64,000 nucleotides of DNA from Siphonodentalium dalli. Its lineage: Eukaryota > Mollusca > Scaphopoda > Gadilida > Siphonodentaliidae. Made by a program: the position numbers and the translations under genes. Below are positions 56,794 to 64,000 of the stretch, piece after piece (position 1 is the stretch's first letter; every line of letters begins with the position of its first letter). The notes under the pieces were generated by a model. That model saw nothing but the letters and a program-made list of their open reading frames with translations. It was not told the origin of the DNA and searched no databases. The DNA lies in NCBI GenBank assembly GCA_032622095.1, contig CP136066.1:152543152-152607151 (forward strand). The letters are read 5' to 3'.

Positions 56794-59700
56794 ATGGAGC
56801 AGTCGGACATTCAAACTCAGCAGATGGGGCAGATTCCAGCCTACGTACAAGCGGCCGTGGACCAAGCTGTTACGCATTCCAAAAACCAGATGATGGGCGA
56901 GTTCAAGGAACTATTCACCGGGCTGCAAAAACAGATAAGTAGCACTCAGATAGACATATCTCAGCAAACTTTGAATCAGATAGATAGTATGAAAGAAAAT
57001 CAATATATTTTCAAGAAAAAGAGTTGCGAAGACCAATATAAAGTAAATTCCAAAATCATGTCAAAATTGACTTCAGCGAGTGCTACTTTGAATACAGATA
57101 AGTTAGAAGCCAGAGATATTGTAAAAGCAAAAGAGCAGATACAAGAGGGTATGGAAATTCTAAATTTTCGACAAAAATGTATAAAATTAGCAGATGCAAA
57201 TGAATACGGTTGGGCCGTAGTTAACGAATATGTATCTAATCCCTTAGCTGATGACTCAGAAGATGAGAAGAGAATCAACAGGGCTGTGAATGTGACAGCT
57301 AAGAAGCTCAAATCTTCAAAAACAAAGAAAAGATTCGTCAAACACAGACCGTATACAGAGTCAACGTCGTCGAGAAACAGAATCTCAACAGCATCATCAT
57401 CAGCTTCTTCAGCTAAAGTAGTGAAGCCCGGGCAATGCTGGAATTGTCAGTTATACGGACACTGGATCCGAGATTGTACGGCCCCAAGGACGTCCGGAAA
57501 TAAGATAAGTATTAATTTGTTAAACTTATCTAAAAACGTCGGTTGTGACGTAGTTAACAGTGTGACCAGCACTGAGCAAAATAGAAAAACGGCGAGTAAT
57601 TCGCGAGAGCGCATTATCAGTAACAACGAGTTATTGCTAAGAACTGAATGCGCAGAGGCAAAATCAGCTGAAAAACAACCCATGTTGTTGTCACGTTTCG
57701 AAGAGCATAACTGTAGTGCGGATCGGTCAATAAAGCGAAAAATTGACGTCGCGAATTCGGTTCCTTCTGAACGAGGTTCACAAGTGGGGTGCTTAAGAGA
57801 AAGATTGTCTGAATTGAAATCGATATCGGAAAATGCACATGTCATGGATGTAATTGAGAATGGATATAGACTGCCCTTCAAGTCTATTCCAGAATCGGTT
57901 TTTCTGAAAAACAATAAATCTTCTTTGGAAAATACAAATTTCGTTTCGACTGAAATCGCAAAATTGGTGCATTCAGGCAGGGTGCAAAAAGTCGAAAACG
58001 CACCAAAAGTTGTTAACCCTTTAACTGTGGCATATAACAGATCCGGAAAACCCAGACTGGTTTTGGATTGTAGAACAATAAATCCTAACTTACATCAATT
58101 TAGACATAAATATGAAGACGCTGATATAGCCAGACATTTATTTGAGCCTGGCGATTATCTATTTACTTATGACCTTGCGTCTGCTTATCACCATGTTTTG
58201 ATAAATTCAGACTATTGTGAATATTTGGGTTTTGCATGGGAATTTGATGGGAATGTGAATTATTATGTTTTCAAAGTTTTACCATTCGGATTGTCAACCA
58301 GTGGTTATATATTCTCAAAAATCATGAGAGAAATCATAAAACATTGGGGAAAAGATGGAATTAAAATTATAATGTTCTTGGACGACGGAATCGGGGGAAA
58401 TTCCGATAAAATGTTGGCACATTGGGATGCGTGCCGGGTAAAATCTGACCTTTTGAAACTGGGTTTCAAGTTATCAGACGAAAAATCTGATTGGGAGCCG
58501 AGACAAATTGTGGTCTGGCTCGGTCTCGTTTGGAACACTGTCGATGGAAACATAAAGATTACAAACGAGAGAGTAAAAAGATTGAAACAAAGTTTAAAAT
58601 ATCTTTTGAATCGTGCAAAGAATGGAATATTTTTAGTCAAAGCGCGATATTTGGCAGGGGTTGCCGGACAAATTATTTCATGTAGCATTGTTTTGGGGCT
58701 CAAGGCCAGTTTATTTACCAGAAGTATGTACCATTGTCTGGATGGTAGAGCAAGTTGGAATGCGAGAGTTGTGTTATATAACGAAGTAATTAATGAGCTA
58801 ACTTTTTGGGAAGAAAACATTGAAACATTGAATTCGATTGGAGTTCACATGAAAATGATGTCGACAGACATGGCCTCCGACTTATTAGTTTGGAGCGATG
58901 CTTCGGGTGATGGTTATGGTGGATTTGTACGCCGTGGAACATTTGAATCGTCGTTCGCGAAAAATCACGCGTTCGATAAAAATCGAGTGGCGCCAAACAA
59001 AACTCGAAACCGAATTGGCGGGCTCGCGGATGCGCGCGGTATACGACCTCTATATAAAAAGAGTTCTGGAGTACGTGGGATGGAGTCCCACATAGAATGT
59101 AAGGGGGCAGGGTTCCCTCCTGTCTACACAATGTTCAGTGGATCGATAGATCCGTTGGAAATGGGGTTAGAGTCCCCAGATAAGAAAGCCAGATTATATG
59201 AATCTGGTAGCGCTTCTGTGCGCTTAGAAAAATCCGGAGAATGTAATTCCGGTGGTTACACGGAAGGTAATTCCAATAGCGCAAAGAGGCGCAAGAGTAA
59301 CCATTCCGTTTGTATCGGTGGGTTGTTTGAACCCAGCAAAATTCTTAACGAAAATTTACCGAGTGACGGGTATGACAAATACGATCCTACATTGGAGAGG
59401 ATATGTTGTGGTACTTGGGCACATGACGAACAGTCGCTCAGTTCTACATGGAGAGAGCTGGAGGCAGTGCATCGTGTATTGTTGGATTATACCAGCAGTA
59501 ATTTGAATTGTAATACAAAGGGAAAATCGTTGCAATGGGCCACGGATAATAAAAATGTTAGCAACATTTTAAGTAAGGGTAGTAAGACACCCGATTTACA
59601 AAAGATAGCTATATCAATACATAACGTATGCGAGGAATACAAATTGAAAATTATTCCAAAATGGGTTCCAAGGGAAGAAAATAAGGAAGCCGACAAATTG

Positions 59701-60174
59701 AGTCGCAATAAAGATTGTGATGACTGGTTTATTCAAGATTGGGTTTTTTGTGAACTTGACGAAGTATGGGGTCCCCATACAGTGGACAGATTCGCATACG
59801 ATTACAATAATAAATGTCAAAGATTTAATTCAAGGTATTGGTGTAAAGGAACAGAAGCCGTTGATGCTTTTGACCAATGCTGGAAACATGAAACAAATTG
59901 GCTTGTGCCACCACCCAGTGTTGCGTGTAAAGTTTTGGAAAAAATGAAAATTGATCAAGCCAAGGGGACATTGATCGTTCCGAAGTGGTTTTCAGCACCA
60001 TTTTGGCCTTTATTATGCAGCCAAGATGGGGAATTTCATAGTTTTGTAGAAGGTTATTGTGTTCTGCCCGAGAGTAATGTTTTAAGTAAAGGCAGGGGAA
60101 ATAATGGAGTATTTGGAAAATACAGAATGTATTTCAGAATGATAGCATTGAAGATAGATTTCAATGGCAAATAA
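56794..60174 (+). CDS. Gag-like / reverse transcriptase / RNase H polyprotein of the DIRS-group element
   Basis: From ATG 56794 the product is 1126 aa (the frame is open further upstream to 56701 without an ATG). The N-terminal ~200 residues are coiled, Gln/Lys-rich and Gag-like. A CCHC zinc knuckle 'CWNCQLYGHWIRDC' is at about residue 215. The reverse transcriptase has 'RLVLDCRTINPNLHQF' (~420), 'YDLASAYHHV', 'FKVLPFGLSTSGYIFSK' and the catalytic 'IIMFLDDGIGG' (~525). RNase H has 'LVWSDASGDGYGG' (~698), 'STWRELEAVH' (~884), 'WATDNKN' (~914) and 'NKEADKLSR' (~965), so all four acidic positions are present. The C-terminus 'WGPHTVDRFA', 'RYWCKGTEAVDAF' and 'NWLVPPPS' resembles the region annotated as Dam-like methyltransferase in DIRS1/PAT elements. 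Having the zinc-knuckle part in the same frame as RT is notable. Confidence 0.92.
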   Translation: MEQSDIQTQQMGQIPAYVQAAVDQAVTHSKNQMMGEFKELFTGLQKQISSTQIDISQQTLNQIDSMKENQYIFKKKSCEDQYKVNSKIMSKLTSASATLNTDKLEARDIVKAKEQIQEGMEILNFRQKCIKLADANEYGWAVVNEYVSNPLADDSEDEKRINRAVNVTAKKLKSSKTKKRFVKHRPYTESTSSRNRISTASSSASSAKVVKPGQCWNCQLYGHWIRDCTAPRTSGNKISINLLNLSKNVGCDVVNSVTSTEQNRKTASNSRERIISNNELLLRTECAEAKSAEKQPMLLSRFEEHNCSADRSIKRKIDVANSVPSERGSQVGCLRERLSELKSISENAHVMDVIENGYRLPFKSIPESVFLKNNKSSLENTNFVSTEIAKLVHSGRVQKVENAPKVVNPLTVAYNRSGKPRLVLDCRTINPNLHQFRHKYEDADIARHLFEPGDYLFTYDLASAYHHVLINSDYCEYLGFAWEFDGNVNYYVFKVLPFGLSTSGYIFSKIMREIIKHWGKDGIKIIMFLDDGIGGNSDKMLAHWDACRVKSDLLKLGFKLSDEKSDWEPRQIVVWLGLVWNTVDGNIKITNERVKRLKQSLKYLLNRAKNGIFLVKARYLAGVAGQIISCSIVLGLKASLFTRSMYHCLDGRASWNARVVLYNEVINELTFWEENIETLNSIGVHMKMMSTDMASDLLVWSDASGDGYGGFVRRGTFESSFAKNHAFDKNRVAPNKTRNRIGGLADARGIRPLYKKSSGVRGMESHIECKGAGFPPVYTMFSGSIDPLEMGLESPDKKARLYESGSASVRLEKSGECNSGGYTEGNSNSAKRRKSNHSVCIGGLFEPSKILNENLPSDGYDKYDPTLERICCGTWAHDEQSLSSTWRELEAVHRVLLDYTSSNLNCNTKGKSLQWATDNKNVSNILSKGSKTPDLQKIAISIHNVCEEYKLKIIPKWVPREENKEADKLSRNKDCDDWFIQDWVFCELDEVWGPHTVDRFAYDYNNKCQRFNSRYWCKGTEAVDAFDQCWKHETNWLVPPPSVACKVLEKMKIDQAKGTLIVPKWFSAPFWPLLCSQDGEFHSFVEGYCVLPESNVLSKGRGNNGVFGKYRMYFRMIALKIDFNGK

Positions 60175-60236
60175 GTTACTAATGATTGATTGATATGGTT
60201 GATCGGTTTATTAACACGCAGATATTATTCGTGTAA

Positions 60237-61268
60237 TCTACCAGTAGACATCCATTTTCAGGCCTGAGAATCAATGAAGGTATCAAGAAAGAAGCGAGCA
60301 AGGTCGGTGTAGATGTGGACAAAGTGGAGGACTTAATACAACACATGGGACAGTATATAGTCGGATCCAAAAGTGACTCAACGGTAAAATCGTATTTCGC
60401 AGCTTTTCAGAGATGGGAACTATTCGCAAAGAACAGGTGTTACAAAGTGTTACCTGCGGAACCTGTATGTGTTGCATTATATGTTACATATTTGTTGGAC
60501 AATGGAGCATCGTATCATGTGGTCAATTCAGCAAAATATGGGATCAAATGGGCACATGCCATGAACAATTTTTCTGATCCTACCAATAACGGCTATGTTT
60601 CAAATTTACAAGAGTCTGCAAGGAGAAATTTTTCGATGCCTACGAATAGAAAAGATCCTGTAACAACAGAAATGTTGATAGAATTGTGTGAAAAATTTGA
60701 AAATTGTAAAGACTTTTTTGATATTAGAGATTTAACAATGATTTTATTTGCATTTTGTGGATTTTTAAGATATGATGAGCTTTCAGCTTTAAAAAAGAAC
60801 GACGTAGAAGTTCATGAACAATTTTTGCGTTTAAAAATAAGAAAGAGTAAGACAGATAAATACAGACAAGGCAATGAAGTTCTCATTTCTAAAGGCAGTA
60901 GCCTTGCATGTCCATACAACATGTATCTTAAATACCTTAAATTTGTAGAATCAAATGATGGGGAAGAATTTTTGTTCAAAGCTGGTTATAGGTGTAAAGG
61001 TTCTATAAAATTTAGAGCAATTGATAAGAAATTAAGTTATACCACAGTGAGAGATCGGTTGGTCGGCAAGCTTAAGCTAGTGAGCAACGATCTCGATCTT
61101 GGGTTGCATAGTCTGAGAGCCGGTGGGGCTACCAAGGCTGCTAATTCAAATGTGAAAGAAAGGTGCTGGAAGCGTCACGGAAGGTGGGCTTCTGAAAGCA
61201 GCAAAGATATGTATGTGCAAGATGATATTGCACAGAGGTTGGAAGTTTCACATAAGCTTGGTTTATAA
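60237..61268 (+). CDS. tyrosine recombinase of the DIRS-group element
   Basis: The frame is open from 60237 and the clear domain starts about 60315. No ATG precedes the conserved start ('GLRINEGIKKEASKVGVDVD'); a 'ttttcag|gc' acceptor-like site at 60254-60261 or reinitiation/frameshifting may supply the start. Phage-integrase-fold features: N-terminal SAM-like region 'STVKSYFAAFQRWELFAK', catalytic Arg in 'GFLRYDELSALKKNDV', the box 'LGLHSLRAGGATKAANS' with H-x-x-R, 'KRHGRWASESSKDMYVQDD' with the second His/Trp position and the nucleophilic Tyr. The enzyme inserts a circular DNA intermediate. No inactivating lesion seen. Confidence 0.92.
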   Translation, partial: STSRHPFSGLRINEGIKKEASKVGVDVDKVEDLIQHMGQYIVGSKSDSTVKSYFAAFQRWELFAKNRCYKVLPAEPVCVALYVTYLLDNGASYHVVNSAKYGIKWAHAMNNFSDPTNNGYVSNLQESARRNFSMPTNRKDPVTTEMLIELCEKFENCKDFFDIRDLTMILFAFCGFLRYDELSALKKNDVEVHEQFLRLKIRKSKTDKYRQGNEVLISKGSSLACPYNMYLKYLKFVESNDGEEFLFKAGYRCKGSIKFRAIDKKLSYTTVRDRLVGKLKLVSNDLDLGLHSLRAGGATKAANSNVKERCWKRHGRWASESSKDMYVQDDIAQRLEVSHKLGL

Positions 61269-61426
61269 GATATTGGAATGTTTGTTAATTATTATATGTG
61301 ACATAATTCATATTTGATTCATATATTATTTAATATGTTTGCATCTGACAATTATATAATTTTGATGGTGACATATAAGGTGCAGTTTGTAACATAATTA
61401 TGGCACCTCCGGTTCTTTGTAATTAT

Positions 61427-61489
61427 CTAGATAGACCCGGCTCAGTTGCAATGATAGTTGTGTTATCATTATGGTAGAATTGGGAATAC
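61427..61489 (+). repeat. split direct repeat B1
   Basis: 'ctagatagacccggctcagt' to 'gaattgggaatac'. Identical to B2 by eye. Confidence 0.92.
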
Positions 61490-61670
61490 TGATATTTTTC
61501 GCGCGTTTTCTAGTATTAGCACGAAAAAATTGTATTCACAGTCCGTGACATAATGAGTATGAGAGTAGTTAATTAAGGCAGTAGCCAATGAGAGCAGTGA
61601 GTCTGCGGTAGGAGATTAATTAACGAGGAGTGTCAAGTCACTCTAGCCTATTCTTTCGTCGGGTAAACTT
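61490..61670 (+). repeat. split direct repeat A2
   Basis: Second copy of A1, fused directly to B1. The B1A2 junction is thought to represent the circle junction used in replication of such elements. Confidence 0.93.
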
Positions 61671-62065
61671 ACGAATTTTTCAATATGCATATATATTTAA
61701 TGTCAAGAAGACAGATTGATACATACAATTATTGTACAAGACAAATGCATGGGTAATCAAATTTTTTGTTTTTTGTCAGTATAGATACACCGAAATAACG
61801 CGTTTCATTTTTCATGGAAGTTAAGATGCATGCATGTTTTGTTGTTGTAATGCTATATTATCCAATGAGAGTGAATTTCCGGCATTGAAACTGAGCAGAA
61901 TGGTTTTCGGAAAACAGGTTTCCATCATTTTTTCCCTAAGAAAAAGGGTTTTGGTGTTTTTTCCTGTACGACTGCGTCAGTATGGATAGCATTATATTTA
62001 TGTATCAGAAATGTTCATATATGTCATTGTAAAACATCAATACTGCTCCAAAATAAACGCCGACG

Positions 62066-62128
62066 CTAGATAGACCCGGCTCAGTTGCAATGATAGTTGT
62101 GTTATCATTATGGTAGAATTGGGAATAC
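62066..62128 (+). repeat. split direct repeat B2 (element right end)
   Basis: Second copy of B1. The sequence leaves the element after 'gggaatac'. The preceding 395 bp (61671-62065) are element-internal spacer without a frame. Confidence 0.92.
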
Positions 62129-63420
62129 ATATATATCTACAAACTGCATAGTCAAAGAGAGATAACTCTACATTCTAACCTGGTACAAGACAGAGAACTC
62201 TACACTGAATGCTGTGAACTTGATGATGTGGCAGGAAAAATTGAGGAAGACACAATGTGTGACTAAATGTGAAATTTAAGGGGAGGTCAAATGAAACATT
62301 TTGAATGGGGATTTACATGCAAATCTCCCCAGAAAAAGTTGAGAATATGCACTACCCGTGTTGACCAATAGACCCAACAATCATTAAATCAAAATACTTA
62401 GCTGGCTGGTCGACTCAGTTGTTTCTATTGGGAACATAGTGGGTGCAGCGTAGACACGAAATCAATTTTACCAAGAAAGCAGGCAAGCTTCTGACAGTAT
62501 AATAAAGAGATAAAAATTCAGAAGTGGCTTTCAGTTGGCACTTCTTGTTCAAAATATGTTATTTTAAATACTAGTATCTTAATAGAAAGAAAACTATGAT
62601 TTGTAAAAACATGAATACATCTTTAGTCATATTATGTACTAATTGAGCATTATGTAACCCAAACACCAGTGAAATAACAATCTACTTGTTTCCTTATAAT
62701 AATTATATCACATTTAATTTAAGCTGAGCTTTCCTTAACTCTTTTGATGCAACCCGGCACTCCAACAGGACATCCCAGTGCCATGATATTAGAATGGCCC
62801 AAGTGAGATGCTATATCACTTTGGAGCGTGCCAATGTGATTGTAATAATAGTCAATGTTTCATTTTATCTACCATTTCCTATGAAATTCCCTAATAAAAT
62901 TGGCGATAACGAATTGGCGATAAAACATCTGTATCATTACTGCAGTTGCGATACAAGGCGCTCGTGACATCGTTGACTGGTTCAAAATCATGAATAAACT
63001 GACATCACATCAATCGCGTGAAAAATCAAAACGACATTCCAACGTTTATTCTTGCGTACTATAAACAAATAGTTCCTAGGTTTTAACATTATTTGATTGC
63101 CTACCATCATGGGTATTATGGTATAACATATCACAAAGTAACTAATATGTATCTGTTCAGTATTTATTATAAATTATATAAAATATGCAGGTGTAAGAGA
63201 TTTTGTCAATTGAATTCAATTTCCATTAGGCATATTCGTGTGAACTTGCAGCTTGGGAGAATTTAGCAAAGAGAACTAATCGCGTGACACAGATACCTGT
63301 GCAGGTTGGGAGAATTTACTCAAGAAAGCTAATCGTCGGACACAATTCCAACAATTTTGGTATTGAAGAAACTCCTAAAATGTAATTTGTGCGGTGGATT
63401 CTGTCACACCAATGGTTGAT
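62129..63420. other. gene-free intron sequence
   Basis: SOS intron 1 remainder. Small direct repeat 'ttgggagaatttag/tt..caaga(g)a(a)gctaatcg' at 63254-63290 and 63306-63340. No exon recognised. Confidence 0.4.
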
Positions 63421-63424
63421 AAAT

Positions 63425-63571
63425 GTGTTATATACAATTCTTGTATCGCGACTCTGCTAGTTTTCGTGGCCACATAGCGACTCAGCGACTAAGATCGCCT
63501 CGTCGCTATATGGCTACGAAAACTATCCTCGTCGCGATACATGAATCGATACAGACACATTGTGTATATAA
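63425..63571. mobile_element. foldback element beside a SOS exon
   Basis: Inverted arms: 'gttatatacaattcttgtat', 'cgcgact..gctagttttcgt', 'ggccacatagcgac' and inverse 'gtcgctatatggc', 'tacgaaaactatc', 'gtcgcgatacatgaa', 'ttgtgtatataac'. About 65-bp arms, 36 bp from the SOS exon donor at 63606. Confidence 0.75.
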
Positions 63572-63606
63572 CATATATGTATCTATGCTCCAATTAATTA
63601 TCATAC

Positions 63607-63690
63607 CTATAAGCAGAGGGGGAAGGTAATATTAAAGGCTGTTTTCGCTCTTCTTCCTTTAGGATGCCATCCAATTTTCGCTCCAGCATA
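63607..63690 (-). CDS. SOS1: SOS exon: helical linker after the PH domain
   Basis: Too short for simple frame detection. Acceptor 'atcattgcag' (63692-63691), donor ATAG|GTATGA (63606), 84 nt, phase 2 both ends. Reads 'MLERKLDGILKEEERKQPLI' then 'LPSPSAYR', aligning with SOS '[27 protein letters not shown]', and splices in frame to 'FSEPDSDEN'. Upstream exons are outside or not recognised in 63693-64000. Confidence 0.88.
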   Translation of the reverse strand, partial: YAGAKIGWHPKGRRAKTAFNITFPLCL

Positions 63691-64000
63691 CTGCAATGAT
63701 ACAAGTTTCATTATAATTTTAATACATAAGATTCAACTTAATTCAACATTTGATGAATAGCATATTGTCCATTGTTAGGCCAGACAAATAGAGGATGTTA
63801 AGGCATTACTCTGAGATTAGAAACAGACCTATAATTTATCTTGAAGTGAGATTTTGAGATACCCTCATTACCGTGAGAAAAGAGTTCACAGAACTTTCTC
63901 AGACATTCCATCTCTAGTATACAAAACTCAGAGACATGTCTGTGCCCGTATCACTGCTTCAAGAACTCCGGCGTGGTCAACACCTATGGGATTAGCCATT

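Larger units (their letters stand above)
56561..62128 (+). mobile_element. DIRS-group tyrosine-recombinase retrotransposon (split direct repeats)
   Basis: Order A1 (56561-56741) - Gag/RT/RNase H ORF - recombinase ORF - B1 (61427-61489) - A2 (61490-61670) - spacer - B2 (62066-62128). A1/A2 differ at two positions in 181 bp, and B1/B2 (63 bp) look identical. B1 abuts A2 directly. This A1..B1A2..B2 plan is that of PAT- and Ngaro-type elements, which integrate by a tyrosine recombinase and make no target duplication, and none is seen. It lies in SOS intron 1, antisense to SOS. Confidence 0.93.
22855..63690 (-). other. SOS1: Son of sevenless (SOS) Ras guanine-nucleotide exchange factor, gene span, 12 exons seen
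   Basis: Twelve exons on the minus strand (63690-63607, 56402-56193, 52562-52443, 51976-51820, 50338-50237, 43987-43832, 43063-42881, 36120-36003, 27689-27517, 27124-27008, 24672-24441, 23333-22855) all have AG/GT borders. Their phases agree, giving 709 codons plus stop after one leading base. The product is the C-terminal half of SOS: linker after the PH domain, REM domain, catalytic CDC25/RasGEF domain and proline-rich tail. SOS proteins load GTP onto Ras at the plasma membrane after recruitment by the adaptor GRB2/Drk to activated receptor tyrosine kinases. The DH, PH and histone-like exons should lie beyond 64000. Introns total about 38 kb and are filled with transposons. The symbol denotes family; a paralogue assignment is not implied. 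Confidence 0.95.

Noticed and set aside
57000-59131. Minus-strand frames of 113-171 codons
   Set aside because: Shadows of the 1126-aa plus-strand polyprotein.
60315-60317. GTG as the start codon of the recombinase
   Set aside because: The conserved frame extends upstream to 60237 and GTG starts are not expected in animals; splicing or reinitiation is more plausible.

Overview
The window is animal nuclear DNA, AT-rich and intron-rich. It has spliceosomal exons with GT..AG borders, metazoan housekeeping and signalling genes, and many classes of transposable element. The repeat style (many arrays of ~100-160-bp monomers, foldback MITEs, L2-type LINE, tyrosine-recombinase retrotransposon) suggests an invertebrate, most likely a lophotrochozoan such as a mollusc or brachiopod. 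That placement is inference, and the species is not identifiable by eye.

Three genes are supported. (1) On the minus strand at 4786-5029 is what looks like the first coding exon of cytoplasmic dynein heavy chain; the rest of that gene would lie left of the window or in unseen small exons. (2) PSMA4 (proteasome alpha-3/alpha type 4) is an intact, intronless 257-aa gene at 5234-6007 on the plus strand. It lies head-to-head with the dynein exon, 204 bp between start codons, implying a shared promoter. (3) A SOS-family Ras guanine-nucleotide exchange factor (Son of sevenless) occupies 22855-63690 on the minus strand. Twelve coding exons can be joined with consistent phases into 709 codons plus stop. 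They cover the linker after the PH domain, the REM domain, the CDC25/RasGEF domain and the proline-rich GRB2/Drk-binding tail. The 5' exons (histone-like, DH, PH) lie beyond 64000.

Between the genes: 1-4785 holds a poly-C minisatellite, a hAT-type element with an 8-bp target duplication, a SINE/LINE 3' tail and a LINE 5' fragment. 6311-22850 is gene-free and packed with MITEs (hAT-like, piggyBac-like with TTAA sites, pogo-like with TA sites) and tandem monomer arrays. SOS introns carry most of the larger transposons: an L2-clade LINE (27897-34095, sense to SOS) split by a 2.6-kb terminal-inverted-repeat element, a second hAT MITE with 8-bp duplication, GC-richer composite blocks at 37.4-40.6 kb and 45.1-49.9 kb (the latter bounded by inverted repeats), and a nearly intact DIRS-group tyrosine-recombinase retrotransposon (56561-62128) with split direct repeats A1..B1A2..B2.

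The most unusual local biology is in SOS itself. The 3' end of one RasGEF exon and its splice donor are tandemly repeated as 85-bp units in the adjacent intron, and the 3' half of another exon survives as two decayed relic copies in intron 7. No bacterial genes, CRISPR arrays, rRNA genes or convincing functional tRNA genes were seen.
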